From Novosphingobium huizhouense (lineage in GTDB: Bacteria > Pseudomonadota > Alphaproteobacteria > Sphingomonadales > Sphingomonadaceae): a stretch of DNA of 64,000 nt. Location of the stretch: contig NZ_JAILXZ010000003.1 in NCBI RefSeq assembly GCF_020179475.1, positions 62,001 through 126,000 of the forward strand, read 5' to 3'. The notes under the pieces were generated by a model, which made no database searches, was not told the DNA's origin, and saw only the letters and a program-made list of their open reading frames with translations. Position 1 is the first letter of the stretch; each line of letters begins with the position of its first letter. Positions 1 through 10,087 of the stretch are shown one piece after another. The position numbers and the translations under genes are program-made.

Positions 1-1023
1 GTCGAAACGATCACCCGCGCCGACCTTGAAAAGCTCGTCGCCAAGTTGATCGAGCGCACGCTCGAGCCTTGCCGCAAGGCGCTGGCCGATGCCGGCGTCA
101 CCGCCAAGGACATCGACGACGTCGTGCTCGTCGGCGGCATGACCCGCATGCCGCGCGTTCGCGAAGTGGTGAAGGACTTCTTCGGCAAGGACCCGCACAC
201 CGGCGTGAACCCGGACGAAGTCGTGGCCATGGGCGCGGCGATCCAGGCCGGCGTGCTGCAGGGCGACGTCAAGGACGTGCTGCTGCTCGACGTGACCCCG
301 CTGTCGCTGGGCATCGAGACGCTGGGCGGCATCATGACCAAGATGATCGACCGCAATACCACGATCCCGACCAAGAAGAGCCAGGTCTACTCGACCGCCG
401 AGGACAACCAGCAGGCGGTGACGATCCGCGTGTTCCAGGGCGAGCGCGAGATGGCGCAGGACAACAAGCTGCTCGGCCAGTTCGACCTCGTCGGCATTCC
501 GCCGGCGCGGCGCGGCGTGCCTCAGATCGAGGTGACCTTCGACATCGACGCCAACGGTATCGTCAACGTCAGCGCCAAGGACAAGGGCACCGGCAAGGAG
601 CAGCAGATCCGCATCCAGGCCTCGGGCGGTCTGTCCGACGCGGACATCGACCAGATGGTGCGCGATGCGGAGAAGTTCGCCGAAGAGGACAAGAAGCGCC
701 GCGCCGATGCCGAGGCGAAGAACAACGCCGAAAGCCTCGTCCATGCGACCGAGCGCCAGCTGGAGGAGAACGGTGACAAGATCGAGGCTTCGCTGAAGGC
801 CGAGATCGAGGCCGCGATCGCCGAAGCCAAGACCGCCATCGAAAGCGGAAACGCCGACGAGATGAACGCCAAGACCCAGGCGCTCACCGAGAAGGCGATG
901 AAGATGGGCCAGGCGATCTACGAGAAGGAGCAGGCTGCGGCTTCGGCTCCGGGCGGCGGCGCCCCGAAGGCGGACGACGACGTGGTCGATGCCGAGTTCT
1001 CGGAAGTCGACGACACCAAGTAA
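1..1023 (+). CDS. dnaK: Chaperone DnaK (Hsp70), 3' part
   Basis: Open from the first base of the window in frame 1, so the 5' end is missing; about 340 codons remain. What is left is the end of the ATPase domain ([23 protein letters not shown]), the substrate-binding beta-sandwich ([17 protein letters not shown]) and the helical lid, ending in the acidic tail [13 protein letters not shown] typical of proteobacterial DnaK. The protein is the ATP-driven cytosolic folding chaperone that works with DnaJ and GrpE. dnaJ follows 70 bases downstream in the usual dnaK-dnaJ order, with a GC-rich hairpin between them. Identity is certain. Confidence 0.98.
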   Translation, partial: VETITRADLEKLVAKLIERTLEPCRKALADAGVTAKDIDDVVLVGGMTRMPRVREVVKDFFGKDPHTGVNPDEVVAMGAAIQAGVLQGDVKDVLLLDVTPLSLGIETLGGIMTKMIDRNTTIPTKKSQVYSTAEDNQQAVTIRVFQGEREMAQDNKLLGQFDLVGIPPARRGVPQIEVTFDIDANGIVNVSAKDKGTGKEQQIRIQASGGLSDADIDQMVRDAEKFAEEDKKRRADAEAKNNAESLVHATERQLEENGDKIEASLKAEIEAAIAEAKTAIESGNADEMNAKTQALTEKAMKMGQAIYEKEQAAASAPGGGAPKADDDVVDAEFSEVDDTK

Positions 1024-1040
1024 TGTTGCGATGAAACCGG

Positions 1041-1072
1041 ACCGCCGCTCGCGTGCAATCGTGGGCGGCGGT
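1041..1072 (+). other. Intercistronic hairpin between dnaK and dnaJ
   Basis: ACCGCCGC (1041-1048) pairs perfectly with GCGGCGGT (1065-1072) across a 16-base loop. There is no T-run, so it looks more like a stabilising or partly terminating intercistronic hairpin than a full terminator. A partial stop here would give the usual excess of DnaK over DnaJ; that role is inferred. Confidence 0.45.
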
Positions 1073-1093
1073 TCGTGCATCTAGGGAACCGCG

Positions 1094-2224
1094 ATGTCGG
1101 TCGAGATCGATTTCTACGAGCTCCTCGAAGTGGAGCGCACCGCGGACGACAAGACGCTGAAGTCCGCGTACCGCAAGCTCGCGATGAAGTTCCACCCGGA
1201 CAAGAACCCGGGGTGCAAGGACAGCGAAGCCAAGTTCAAGCAGATCAACGAGGCCTATGCCTGCCTGTCCGATCCGCAGAAGCGGGCGGCTTATGATCGC
1301 TATGGCCACGCCGCGTTCCAGCAGGGCGGCGGCGGGGCTGGCGGAGGCTTCGGCGGTGGCGCGGAATTCGGCGATCTCGGCGACATCTTCGAAAGCATCT
1401 TCGGCGCAGGCTTCGCCGGCGGACGGAGCCAGCCACGGCGCGGCGCGGATTTGCGCTACGACATGGAAATCACGCTCGAGGACGCGTTTCACGGCAAGCA
1501 GGCCGAGATCGAAGTCGAAATCTCGCAGCGGTGCGATCCCTGCGACGGAACCGGCGCGCAACCGGGCACGTCTGCGCGTCGCTGCAACTTGTGCGGTGGC
1601 CACGGCAAGGTCCGCGCGCAGCAGGGCTTCTTCATGGTTGAGCGGCCGTGCCCCAATTGCCACGGCCGCGGCGAGGTGATCGAGAAACCCTGCCGCAGTT
1701 GCCGCGGCGAGGGGCGCGTCGATGCCGAGCAGAAGCTCGAGGTCCAGATTCCGCCGGGGGTGGACAACGGCACTCGCATCCGCCTTGCCGGAAAGGGCGA
1801 GGCCGGTCCGTTCGGCGCACCGGCAGGCGACCTCTACATCTTCCTCCATGTCAAGCGCCACCGCGTGTTCGAGCGCGACGGCACCACGCTGCTGACCCGG
1901 GCGCCGATCAGCTTCACTACCGCTGCGCTGGGTGGGTCGATCGAAATCCCCGGGCTCGACGGCGAGCGCCACGCGATCGACATTCCGGCGGGCATCCAGT
2001 CGGGCAAGCAGCTGCGCAAGCGCGGGGCCGGCATGCCGGTGCTGCAGGGACGCGGTCAGGGTGACCTCGTGGTCGAGATCCAGGTCGAGACGCCGACGCG
2101 CCTTTCGGCCCGGCAGAAGGAACTGCTGCGCGAGTTCCAGGCGACCGAGACGGGCGAGGAATGCCCGCAGTCGAAGGGCTTTTTCGAGCGCATCAAGGAT
2201 GCCTGGACCGACCTTACCGAGTAG
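1094..2224 (+). CDS. dnaJ: Chaperone DnaJ (Hsp40)
   Basis: 376 residues, normal length for DnaJ. The J domain (about 5-70) carries the HPD motif at H34-P35-D36, which stimulates DnaK ATPase. A Gly/Phe-rich stretch follows (about 75-115), then four zinc-binding CxxCxGxG-type repeats ([32 protein letters not shown]) and the C-terminal client-binding beta domains. The ATG at 1094 is preceded by AGGGAACC. It lies directly after dnaK and is probably co-transcribed with it. It ends 18 bases before the stop of the convergent patatin gene. Confidence 0.98.
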   Translation: MSVEIDFYELLEVERTADDKTLKSAYRKLAMKFHPDKNPGCKDSEAKFKQINEAYACLSDPQKRAAYDRYGHAAFQQGGGGAGGGFGGGAEFGDLGDIFESIFGAGFAGGRSQPRRGADLRYDMEITLEDAFHGKQAEIEVEISQRCDPCDGTGAQPGTSARRCNLCGGHGKVRAQQGFFMVERPCPNCHGRGEVIEKPCRSCRGEGRVDAEQKLEVQIPPGVDNGTRIRLAGKGEAGPFGAPAGDLYIFLHVKRHRVFERDGTTLLTRAPISFTTAALGGSIEIPGLDGERHAIDIPAGIQSGKQLRKRGAGMPVLQGRGQGDLVVEIQVETPTRLSARQKELLREFQATETGEECPQSKGFFERIKDAWTDLTE

Positions 2225-2242
2225 CGCGGCGGCAACGTCGCT

Positions 2243-4570
2243 TCAGTCCTGCGCGAAGGCCGCGCGGACTTCCTGCTCGATACCAACGACAAGGCCCGGC
2301 TCGGTGACGAGGCGGGCCTTTTCCTCGTCGAGGATGGCGAGGAACGCATCGCGCTTGAAGCGGCGCACGACCACCGCATCGAGCGACGGTTCGATGGTCG
2401 AGGCGATCAGGTCGATGGTCCGCTCGGCGCCGTGGAGCCGGCCCCACAGGTAGTCGTTCTCGCGATAGGCGCGGCTGAAGAAGGCGCCGAAATTGAAGAA
2501 TTCGACGCCGCGCAGGCAGTCGAACGTGCCGCCGGGACGGATCGCAGTGGCGTCGTCGGGCGATATCCTGTCGACCTTGACCGGATCGAATTCGCCCATG
2601 CCTTCGCCCTGCAGCAGCGGCAATGTCGCCACGTCGTAGAACGGGAAGCCGAGGTAGGCGTGAAGGAAGCGCCGTCGCAGCGGCTTGTCCATTGCCGCGA
2701 GCGCAGCCACGATCATCGCGTCGACCTGCAGATCTATGCTGGCGAGATCGCGCCGGGCCGCGATGGTTGCGAGCGCGGCGGCGGGATCGCGGGTTGCAAT
2801 CGCGGCGGTCTCGGCAAAGCCGGGGCCCAGTCCTGCCGCGGTCGCGCGCCCCTGGTACAGCGCCTGCGCGCGATAGACCATGTCGCGCGCCGCCTCGCGC
2901 GCGGTTGGGGCAATGCCTTCGGCTTCATCCCAGTCGTGCGTCAAACGGCGGGCGAGCAGCTTGAGACGGCGGACGCGGAAGGCAAGGTCGTGGCTGCGGA
3001 AGAAGCCGATCGCTTCGGGGCGGGCGCCGCCCCGCAATTCGGCGAGGCGATCGAGTCCCTGTGCGGAAAGGTGGCTCCACAGCGCCGTTTCCACCGCACC
3101 GCGCGGCGCGGCATCGGGCGCGGCTTCGAAGATTACGGCGGCGAGATCGGCGACGATCCCCGCGAGCTTGACCTGGGCATAGCCGTGGAAGGCGAAGCCC
3201 GCCTGTTCGGCGGCGGCCTGCTGCGCCTTGTTGCGCCATCCGGTCAGCCGCTTGACCGTGGGGGAATCGAAGAACAGCGTGAAGCCGAACAGCCTTTCGA
3301 CCGCCTCTTCGATCTCCGGCTGGAGCGCATCGACGATGGCGCGCATCCGTGCCCTCTCGCGCGACTGCTGCTCGAGCGCTTCGAGATTGTCGCGGATCGG
3401 CTGTTCGCGCGGGATCGACGAAAGCGAGCCGAAGATCGAAGAGAAGAAGCCGACCGTCGCGCCGCCGCGGGGGGCGATGCGCATGTGGTCGGGGCTCGGA
3501 TCGATATAGACGAAGCGGCGGTCGACCTCGCGTTGCGCGGGTCGATCGCGCAGAACTCCGATGGCTTGCGCGAACGGTCGGTTGACCAGCACCGCACCGT
3601 CCACCAGCGCGGCGCCCTCGATCTCGCCGCGCTTCCAGCGAACCGGCATGATCCGTTGCAGGAAAGCGGAGCGTGTCGGCCAGGCGAGCGCGCGTTCGGC
3701 CACCAGCCGGTCCGCTTCGCCGATCGTCAGCGGCGGAAATGCGCCCGGAAAGCTCGCCGTCGCACGCGCCGCGAAGACCAGTTCGGGGACCGGCGCCAGT
3801 TCCTCGCCGGCGCCCGCGCCCATTGCCTTGCGAAACCCGATCGACAAACGATGCTCGCTCTCGGTGACTTGCGCGGGGCTGTTGAGCCGGAGTTCCTCCG
3901 GGTGTCCGTTGAAATCGGTGACGGTTACCTGGAGGTCGAGCGGATGGCCCTGCGGCAGCAGCGGCTGCCCGTCGGCATCCCCATCGCCGACGCTTTGCGC
4001 CATCGCGTCGAGCGCCTCGGCGATCAGGCGCGAAAAGCCGATGCCGCTGAACGGCGGAGCGAACCAGCGTGCGCGGATCAGGCGCGAGACCTTGCGCCGG
4101 ACTTCGGCGCGGGTCTGAGGGGCGACCGTGCGCGAGACCACGTTGCCCGGCCACTTGAGAACGAACCACACGATCGGCTGCGCCCAGATCTTGGCGAAGC
4201 GGCTCCACGGCTTGGCGTCGGGATCGAGCAGCACGTCGACGTCGGCGCGGTCGAGCCAGAGGTGGGTCAGGGGCTCGAGGCTCTGGCCGGTGGCGAGCGC
4301 CTGGGCGAGGAACACGCCGTTGATTCCGCCCGCGCTTGCGCCCGAAACGATATCGGGGAGCAGCCGCAGCCGCAGGTCGCGGGTCAGCTGCGCGGTCTCG
4401 AACATCGCACGATAGACGCCCTCGACTCCAAGTGAGCGGTCGTCGCCGCGATGGAAGGCGCGGCTGGCCCGGGTGGCGTGCCAGATCTCCTTGGTCACTC
4501 CGTGCATGTAGACCGCAAGGCTGATGCCACCGTAGCAGACAAGCGCGATGCGGAGTTCCTTCTGGCACAT
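2243..4570 (-). CDS. Patatin-like lipase (patatin-related protein, DUF3376 type)
   Basis: 775 residues from ATG 4570; a GTG at 4609 would add 13 residues, but the conserved protein appears to begin MCQKELRIALVCYGG. The N-terminal half is a patatin phospholipase domain: oxyanion loop CYGGIS, nucleophile motif GASAGG (serine about residue 79) and a later VDGAVL segment supplying the Asp of the Ser-Asp dyad. The long C-terminal half has no motif I recognise, consistent with the bacterial TIGR03607/DUF3376 family. The likely reaction is hydrolysis of acyl esters or phospholipids; the substrate is unknown. No signal peptide. It stands alone and converges on dnaJ. Confidence 0.85.
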   Translation of the reverse strand: MCQKELRIALVCYGGISLAVYMHGVTKEIWHATRASRAFHRGDDRSLGVEGVYRAMFETAQLTRDLRLRLLPDIVSGASAGGINGVFLAQALATGQSLEPLTHLWLDRADVDVLLDPDAKPWSRFAKIWAQPIVWFVLKWPGNVVSRTVAPQTRAEVRRKVSRLIRARWFAPPFSGIGFSRLIAEALDAMAQSVGDGDADGQPLLPQGHPLDLQVTVTDFNGHPEELRLNSPAQVTESEHRLSIGFRKAMGAGAGEELAPVPELVFAARATASFPGAFPPLTIGEADRLVAERALAWPTRSAFLQRIMPVRWKRGEIEGAALVDGAVLVNRPFAQAIGVLRDRPAQREVDRRFVYIDPSPDHMRIAPRGGATVGFFSSIFGSLSSIPREQPIRDNLEALEQQSRERARMRAIVDALQPEIEEAVERLFGFTLFFDSPTVKRLTGWRNKAQQAAAEQAGFAFHGYAQVKLAGIVADLAAVIFEAAPDAAPRGAVETALWSHLSAQGLDRLAELRGGARPEAIGFFRSHDLAFRVRRLKLLARRLTHDWDEAEGIAPTAREAARDMVYRAQALYQGRATAAGLGPGFAETAAIATRDPAAALATIAARRDLASIDLQVDAMIVAALAAMDKPLRRRFLHAYLGFPFYDVATLPLLQGEGMGEFDPVKVDRISPDDATAIRPGGTFDCLRGVEFFNFGAFFSRAYRENDYLWGRLHGAERTIDLIASTIEPSLDAVVVRRFKRDAFLAILDEEKARLVTEPGLVVGIEQEVRAAFAQD

Positions 4571-4688
4571 GGCCGCAGCATGGCAGCCTGCGCTCGCTTG
4601 CGCCAGCACCGAGCCGCAGCGCCTGCGGAACCCGCACCGAATCCGCGCATTTCAGGGCCGAGTGAACACTTTATGAAAGGCACGGATC

Positions 4689-4973
4689 ATGGTTGAAGAA
4701 CGCGTGGTCGAAATCGAGCGTCCTGCCGGTTCGACGCACACCCACACTACCGTCTACGACGACCGCCCCCGTTCGGGTGGCGGCGCGGGCTGGTTTATGG
4801 CGATCGTCGTCGTACTTGCCCTTGCCGCGGCGCTCTATTTCTTCGCCAACATGTCGGACAGCCGCGCCTCGCGCGACAATGCGATCGCCGGTGCGGCGGA
4901 ACATGTCGGCGCGGCGGCGGAGAAGGTCGGCGACGCGGCCCAGACGGCAGCCGAAAAGGCCACCGACAAGTAA
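4689..4973 (+). CDS. Small single-pass membrane protein of unknown function
   Basis: 94 residues starting at ATG 4689 with AAAGGCACGG upstream. An N-terminal hydrophilic segment with a His/Thr stretch (HTHTT) and a basic, Gly-rich linker precede one transmembrane helix (about 34-54, WFMAIVVVLALAAALYFF). The short C-terminal tail is Ala-rich and amphipathic (AAEHVGAAAEKVGDAAQTAAEKA), resembling LEA/apolipoprotein-like repeats. I do not recognise a characterised family. A strong terminator follows, so it is probably a single-gene transcript and its place before the polysaccharide cluster may mean nothing. Confidence 0.75.
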   Translation: MVEERVVEIERPAGSTHTHTTVYDDRPRSGGGAGWFMAIVVVLALAAALYFFANMSDSRASRDNAIAGAAEHVGAAAEKVGDAAQTAAEKATDK

Positions 4974-4999
4974 ACGACGGCATTGTAAACTGCATCGAC

Positions 5000-5036
5000 A
5001 AAAGAGTGCACGCGGCCCGCCCGCGCGCGCTCTTTT
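5000..5036 (+). terminator. Rho-independent terminator after the small membrane protein
   Basis: AAAAGAGTGCACGCG pairs with CGCGCGCGCTCTTTT (one internal mismatch, one G-T pair) around a short GC loop, ending in a T-run. The A-run on the left arm could let it work on the other strand too. It separates the 94-residue protein gene from the sugar transferase cluster. Confidence 0.8.
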
Positions 5037-5161
5037 GCGTCTCTTTTCTGTCTTGCGCATCTCGAAAGACCTGTCAGATTTACCGACGCTTTACGTCCGG
5101 GGGGTAGGACGGTCGCAAGCGACGGGCCCGGACCTGACGCGATCGGGGTGACGACAGGCAG

Positions 5162-6547
5162 ATGTTCCGGCTTTTCAAGCACTACATTCCCAATGCCGTG
5201 CTGGTGCTGGCGTTGGTGGACTTCGTCCTGCTGCTCGTCTCGGGCGAGTTGGGCTGGCTGCTGCGCGCGCGCCAGATCGGCATGGACCCCGGCAACGTCA
5301 CGCAGCGCTGGCTGCCGCTGCTGAGCTATGCTGTGCTGACCCAGCTCGCGATGATCGCGGTGGGGGTCTACGGTTCCGACGCGCTGCGCTCGATGCGCTA
5401 TGCAACCGCCCGGCTTCTCGTTGCCATCAGCCTCGGCATCATCGCGCTCTCGGTGTTCTACTTCCTCCTGCCGGGACGCACGCTGTGGCGTTCCAACCTG
5501 TTCTACGCGATGGCGATCACCATCGCGCTGCTGGTCTTCGTCCGCCTGGTGCTGGGCAACGTGCTCGGCACCGCGCCGTTCCGCCGTCGCGTGCTCGTGC
5601 TCGGCGCGGGCGAGCGGGCCGATCGGCTGCGCCAGCTCGCCGAGCGACCCGAGGCCGGGTTCCTGATCGTCTGCTTCGTGACGATGAGCGACCAGATACC
5701 GGTCATCGAGGAAGCGATCAACCGCACCGCGATCCACAACCTTACCCGCTTCGTCGACAATCTCGGGGTTGGCGAGGTGGTCCTCGCGCTCGAGGAACGC
5801 CGCAACGCGCTGCCCCTGCAGGACCTCCTGCGGATCAAGACCACGGGCGTCCACGTCAGCGACTTCTCGACTTTCATCGAGCGCGAGACGGGGCGCATCG
5901 ACCTCGACACGGTCAACCCGAGCTGGCTGATCTTTTCCGACGGCTTCTCCTCGGGCCGCATGTTCTCGAGCGTGCTGAAGCGCCTGTTCGACGTCTTCGT
6001 CAGTCTCGTGCTGATGGTGCTGACCCTGCCGCTGGTGGCTCTCTTCGCCGTGCTGGTGAAGCTCGACAGCCGGGGCCCCGCCTTCTTCCGCCAGACCCGG
6101 GTCGGGCTCTACGGCGAGACCTTCAACCTCATCAAGCTGCGCTCGATGCGCGTCGACGCCGAAGCCGCCGGCGCGCAGTTCGCGCAGGAAAACGATCCCA
6201 GGGTGACCCGGATCGGTCGCTTCATCCGCAAAGTCCGCATCGACGAGCTGCCGCAAGTGTGGACCGTGCTCAAGGGGCAGATGAGCTTCGTCGGCCCGCG
6301 CCCGGAACGGCCGGAATTCGTGACCGATCTCGAGGACAAGCTGCCGTTCTACGCCGAGCGGCACATGGTCAAGCCGGGGATCACCGGCTGGGCGCAGATC
6401 AACTACCCCTACGGCGCCTCGATCGAGGATTCGCGCCACAAGCTCGAATACGACCTCTACTACGCCAAGAACTACTCGCCCTTCCTCGACCTGATCATCC
6501 TGTTGCAGACCTTGCGCGTGGTGATCTGGCGCGAGGGCGCGCGCTGA
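5162..6547 (+). CDS. XrtA/PEP-CTERM-associated sugar transferase (TIGR03013 type)
   Basis: 461 residues. Four or five N-terminal transmembrane helices (about 10-135) precede a Rossmann-like CoA-binding domain ([18 protein letters not shown]). The C-terminal bacterial sugar transferase domain (about 272-458; [58 protein letters not shown]) initiates exopolysaccharide repeat units by moving sugar-1-phosphate from a UDP-sugar to undecaprenyl phosphate at the inner membrane. The start [16 protein letters not shown] fits the subfamily that travels with exosortase/PEP-CTERM polysaccharide loci. prsK begins 13 bases downstream, so these are likely one operon. The exact sugar is unknown. Confidence 0.92.
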   Translation: MFRLFKHYIPNAVLVLALVDFVLLLVSGELGWLLRARQIGMDPGNVTQRWLPLLSYAVLTQLAMIAVGVYGSDALRSMRYATARLLVAISLGIIALSVFYFLLPGRTLWRSNLFYAMAITIALLVFVRLVLGNVLGTAPFRRRVLVLGAGERADRLRQLAERPEAGFLIVCFVTMSDQIPVIEEAINRTAIHNLTRFVDNLGVGEVVLALEERRNALPLQDLLRIKTTGVHVSDFSTFIERETGRIDLDTVNPSWLIFSDGFSSGRMFSSVLKRLFDVFVSLVLMVLTLPLVALFAVLVKLDSRGPAFFRQTRVGLYGETFNLIKLRSMRVDAEAAGAQFAQENDPRVTRIGRFIRKVRIDELPQVWTVLKGQMSFVGPRPERPEFVTDLEDKLPFYAERHMVKPGITGWAQINYPYGASIEDSRHKLEYDLYYAKNYSPFLDLIILLQTLRVVIWREGAR

Positions 6548-6560
6548 AGGAGCCGCGCTG

Positions 6561-8723
6561 ATGCTGAACCCCCTCGGCTGGGCCGGCCTTGCGCAATGGT
6601 CGTTCCTTCTCGCCGCGTTCGGCGCGATGTTGCTGGCGGTCTGGCAGGTCGACCGCCGCAGGCGCGGCAGGCCGTCTACCCGCAGCGAGATCGCGGCCCT
6701 CGGTGCGACAGCGCTGTGGGCGCTGCTGGCGGCGGGGGTCGGCCAGCTCTACTTCGTCACGCAGGCGGCCGAGGTTCTGCGCAACCTCGGCTGGCTGGCG
6801 GTGGTCTACGCGCTCTTAGCCCGCGACGGGCGACACGCGAGCGTCGGGCCGGTGCGCCCGGTGCTGGTCGTGCTGGCGATGCTCGAGGTGTTCCAGCTGG
6901 GGCTGCTGGTCCTGAACCTGCGCTACACCGGGCAAGCGGTGGCGCAGGGCATGATCTTCCAGATGTCGGTCATGTTCCGCCTGCTGCTGGCGACCGGCGC
7001 GCTGGTCCTCGTCCACAATCTCTACGCCGGGTCGATCGCCGCGCAGCGTGGCGCCGTGCGCTGGATCTGCGGCGCGCTGGGGGTGATCTGGGGCTACGAT
7101 CTCAACTATTACACGATCGCCTACCTCGGCAGCCAGATCCCGAACGAAATGGCCGCGATCCGCAGCCTGGCGAGCCTGCTTTCGGTGGTGCTGCTGTTTG
7201 TCGGCGCGCTGCGCGGGCAATCCACCCTGCGCTTTTCGCCTTCGCGCACGATCGCGTTCCAGTCGCTCTCGCTGCTGGTGATCGGCGGCTACATGATCGC
7301 GATGGTCGCCGCCGCGCAGTCGCTCGCCTGGCTCGGGGGCAACGTCGGGCAACTGGCGCAACTCGGCTTCGCCTTCGCCACCACGATCATCGTCGTCGCG
7401 CTGGTGCCCTCGCGCCGCCTGCGCGGCTATCTCAACGTCTGGCTCGCCAAGCACTTCTTCCAGCACCGCTACGACTATCGCGCCGAGTGGTTGCGCTTCA
7501 CCCGCACCGTGGGGCGCGGCGGGACCGGCGCAACGCCGCTGCACGATCGCGTGGTCCAGGCCGTGGCCGACATCACCGACAGCAGCCGCGGCCTGCTGCT
7601 CGTTCCCGGTGAACATGGCGAATTGGTGCTCGCCGCCCGCTGGCAGTGGCCGACGCTCGAAGTCCCTGCCGAAGCCATGGCGGCCGCCAGCGCCGCCTTC
7701 TTCGAGCGGCGCGGCTTCATCGTCGATTGCGACGAGATCCGCGCCGGCATCGACCATGCGGGCGAAGGTGCGCTGATGCCGCGCTGGCTTATCGAGGAGG
7801 CGAGCGTCTGGGCGCTGGTCCCACTGCTGCACTTCGATCGCCTCGTCGGGCTGGTCGTGCTGGGCCACCCGCCGCTGCCGCGCAAGCTCGACTGGGAGGA
7901 CTTCGACATGCTGCGCGTGGTCGGCCAGCAGCTCGCCAGCTACCTGGCCGAGCATACCGGCCAGGTCGCACTGCTCGAGGCAAGCCGGTTCGACGAGTTC
8001 AACCGCCGCATCGCCTTCGTGATGCACGACATCAAGAACCTTGCGAGCCAGCTCGCGCTGCTGTCGCGCAATGCCGAGCGCCATGCCGACAACCCCGAGT
8101 TCCGCAAGGACATGCTCGTCACGCTGCGCAACGCGGCCGACAAGCTCAACGCGCTGCTCGCCCGTCTGTCGCGCTATGGCGCCGGGAACGTCGAGCGGCT
8201 CGAGGACGTCGACGCGACCGAGGTGGTCCGCGCAATCGCCCGGCGCTACGATCCGCTGCCCGATGCACCGGCGGGCGAGGGGCCCCGCGTGATCGTCACC
8301 GACGCGCAGCCGTGCACGCTGCTCGCCAATCGCGAAACGCTCGAGCAGGTGCTCCTCCACCTCGTGCAGAATGCGGTCGACGCGAGCCCGCCCGGCATGG
8401 CGGTGTTCCTCCAGACGCGCGGCGAGGGCGTCTGGGGTTATGTCGAGGTGATCGACACCGGCTGCGGGATGAGCGCCGACTTTGTCCGCAACCGCTTGTT
8501 CAAGCCGTTCGTTTCGACCAAGAACGGCGGCTTCGGCATCGGCGCGTTCGAGGCGCGCGAACTGGTCACGGCGATGCGCGGGCGGCTTGATGTGGAAAGC
8601 CGCGAGGGCCTCGGCAGCCGCTTTACCGTCCGCCTGCCGCTCGCCGCGACGGCCGGACTAATGGACTCCCTGTCGATCCCTGCGGGCATCGGCGGCAAAG
8701 ACAACGCGAAGAAGGTGGCATGA
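6561..8723 (+). CDS. prsK: XrtA-system sensor histidine kinase PrsK
   Basis: 720 residues. The N-terminal 280-300 residues hold about eight to ten hydrophobic helices; a GAF-like domain (about 320-465) follows, then the kinase core. The phosphoacceptor is H489 in VMHDIKNLASQL, the H-box form of the PrsK family. The catalytic ATPase shows N-box HLVQNAVDASP, D-x-G (VIDTGCGM) and GGFGIGAF. It overlaps prsR by four bases (ATGA), so kinase and regulator are translationally coupled. By family it senses an unknown envelope signal and phosphorylates PrsR to control polysaccharide and PEP-CTERM genes. Confidence 0.93.
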   Translation: MLNPLGWAGLAQWSFLLAAFGAMLLAVWQVDRRRRGRPSTRSEIAALGATALWALLAAGVGQLYFVTQAAEVLRNLGWLAVVYALLARDGRHASVGPVRPVLVVLAMLEVFQLGLLVLNLRYTGQAVAQGMIFQMSVMFRLLLATGALVLVHNLYAGSIAAQRGAVRWICGALGVIWGYDLNYYTIAYLGSQIPNEMAAIRSLASLLSVVLLFVGALRGQSTLRFSPSRTIAFQSLSLLVIGGYMIAMVAAAQSLAWLGGNVGQLAQLGFAFATTIIVVALVPSRRLRGYLNVWLAKHFFQHRYDYRAEWLRFTRTVGRGGTGATPLHDRVVQAVADITDSSRGLLLVPGEHGELVLAARWQWPTLEVPAEAMAAASAAFFERRGFIVDCDEIRAGIDHAGEGALMPRWLIEEASVWALVPLLHFDRLVGLVVLGHPPLPRKLDWEDFDMLRVVGQQLASYLAEHTGQVALLEASRFDEFNRRIAFVMHDIKNLASQLALLSRNAERHADNPEFRKDMLVTLRNAADKLNALLARLSRYGAGNVERLEDVDATEVVRAIARRYDPLPDAPAGEGPRVIVTDAQPCTLLANRETLEQVLLHLVQNAVDASPPGMAVFLQTRGEGVWGYVEVIDTGCGMSADFVRNRLFKPFVSTKNGGFGIGAFEARELVTAMRGRLDVESREGLGSRFTVRLPLAATAGLMDSLSIPAGIGGKDNAKKVA

Positions 8724-10087
8724 TGGCGGACGATCGTCCGAAACTGCTGATCGTCGAGGACGATCCGGGGCTGCAGGCCCAGCTCAAGTGGGCCTACGAG
8801 GATTTCGAGGTGTTCATCGCCGGCGATCGGGCCAGCGCGCTGGCCTTGCTGCGCGCCGAGGAGCCGCCGGTGGTTACGCTCGACCTAGGCCTGCCGCCCG
8901 ATCCCGACGGCACCAGCGAAGGCTTCGCCGTGCTCGACGAGATCATGGCGCTCAAGCCCGATACCAAGGTGGTCGTCGCCTCGGGCCACGGCGCGCGCGA
9001 AAGCGCGCTCCATGCGATCGCCCACGGCGCCTACGATTTCTACCAGAAGCCGGTCGACATCGACGCGCTCGGCCTTATCGTCCGCCGTGCGCTTCACCTC
9101 CACCGGCTCGAGCGCGAGAACCGCGTGCTCGCGGAAAAGGCCCCGGCCGACAATCGCGTGCTGGGCCGTCTCGTCACCGGTGCACCCGAGATGGTCAAGG
9201 TCGCCCGCACGATCGAGCGCGTCGCCAACACCAACGTCTCGGTCATGCTGCTGGGCGCGAGCGGCACCGGCAAGGAACTCCTCGCACGCGGGCTGCACGA
9301 AGCCTCGACCCGCGCCAAGGGAGCGTTCATCGCGATCAACTGCGCCGCCATCCCCGAGAACCTGCTCGAAAGTGAACTGTTCGGGCACGAGAAGGGCGCC
9401 TTCACCGGAGCCGTCAAGACCACCGAAGGCAAGATCGAGCTGGCCAATGGCGGCACGCTGTTCCTCGACGAAGTCGGCGACATCCCGCTCCAGCTCCAGG
9501 TCAAGCTGCTGCGCTTCCTGCAGGAGCGGACGATCGAGCGGATCGGCGGACGCAAGTCGATCGAGGTCGATACCCGCATCGTCTGCGCAACGCACCAGAA
9601 CCTCGAGGCGATGATCGCCGACGGGCGTTTCCGCGAGGACCTCTACTACCGCCTCGCCGAGATCGTCGTGCGCATCCCGAGCCTTGCCGAGCGCCCCGGC
9701 GACGCCGCGTTGCTGGCAAAAGTGTTCCTCACCCGCTTTGCCCGCGAGATGAACCCGCAGGTCAAGGGGTTCGCCCCCGATGCCCTTGCGGCGATCGACG
9801 CGTGGGGCTGGCCTGGCAACGTGCGCGAGCTGGAGAACCGGGTGAAGCGTGCGGTGATCATGGCCGATGCGAAGCTGGTGACGGCGATGGACCTCGATCT
9901 CGAAGGCGGGGAGGGCGAAGGCGAGACCCCGCTCAACCTCAAGTCCGCGCGCGAGGCGACCGATCGCAAGATCATCCGCCATGCCCTCGCACGCAGCGAA
10001 GGCAATATCTCGAGCACGGCGCGGCTGCTCGGCATCAGTCGCCCGACGCTCTACGACCTGCTCAAGCAGTACGACATGCAGGCCTGA
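8720..10087 (+). CDS. prsR: PEP-CTERM-box response regulator PrsR (sigma-54 activator)
   Basis: 455 residues in the NtrC-like order: receiver domain (1-125, phosphoacceptor D55 in TLDLGLPP), AAA+ domain (about 150-390; Walker A GASGTGKE, sigma-54 contact loop GAFTGA, Walker B GGTLFLDEVG) and a C-terminal Fis-type helix-turn-helix (SSTARLLGISRPTLYDLL). The intact GAFTGA implies activation of RpoN-dependent promoters. It overlaps prsK at the start and the TPR gene at its stop (base 10087 shared). Its targets probably lie elsewhere: I saw no convincing -24/-12 promoter in this window. Confidence 0.95.
   Translation: MMADDRPKLLIVEDDPGLQAQLKWAYEDFEVFIAGDRASALALLRAEEPPVVTLDLGLPPDPDGTSEGFAVLDEIMALKPDTKVVVASGHGARESALHAIAHGAYDFYQKPVDIDALGLIVRRALHLHRLERENRVLAEKAPADNRVLGRLVTGAPEMVKVARTIERVANTNVSVMLLGASGTGKELLARGLHEASTRAKGAFIAINCAAIPENLLESELFGHEKGAFTGAVKTTEGKIELANGGTLFLDEVGDIPLQLQVKLLRFLQERTIERIGGRKSIEVDTRIVCATHQNLEAMIADGRFREDLYYRLAEIVVRIPSLAERPGDAALLAKVFLTRFAREMNPQVKGFAPDALAAIDAWGWPGNVRELENRVKRAVIMADAKLVTAMDLDLEGGEGEGETPLNLKSAREATDRKIIRHALARSEGNISSTARLLGISRPTLYDLLKQYDMQA

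Noticed and set aside
2432-4435. 667-codon open frame on the plus strand opposite the patatin gene
   Set aside because: The reading is an antisense shadow: rich in Arg/Ala/Gly/Asp, no domain, while the minus strand encodes a recognised patatin family protein with motifs.
4835-6439. 534-codon minus-strand frame opposite the sugar transferase
   Set aside because: Crosses the strong terminator at 5000-5036 and lacks any motif; the plus strand has full sugar transferase motifs.
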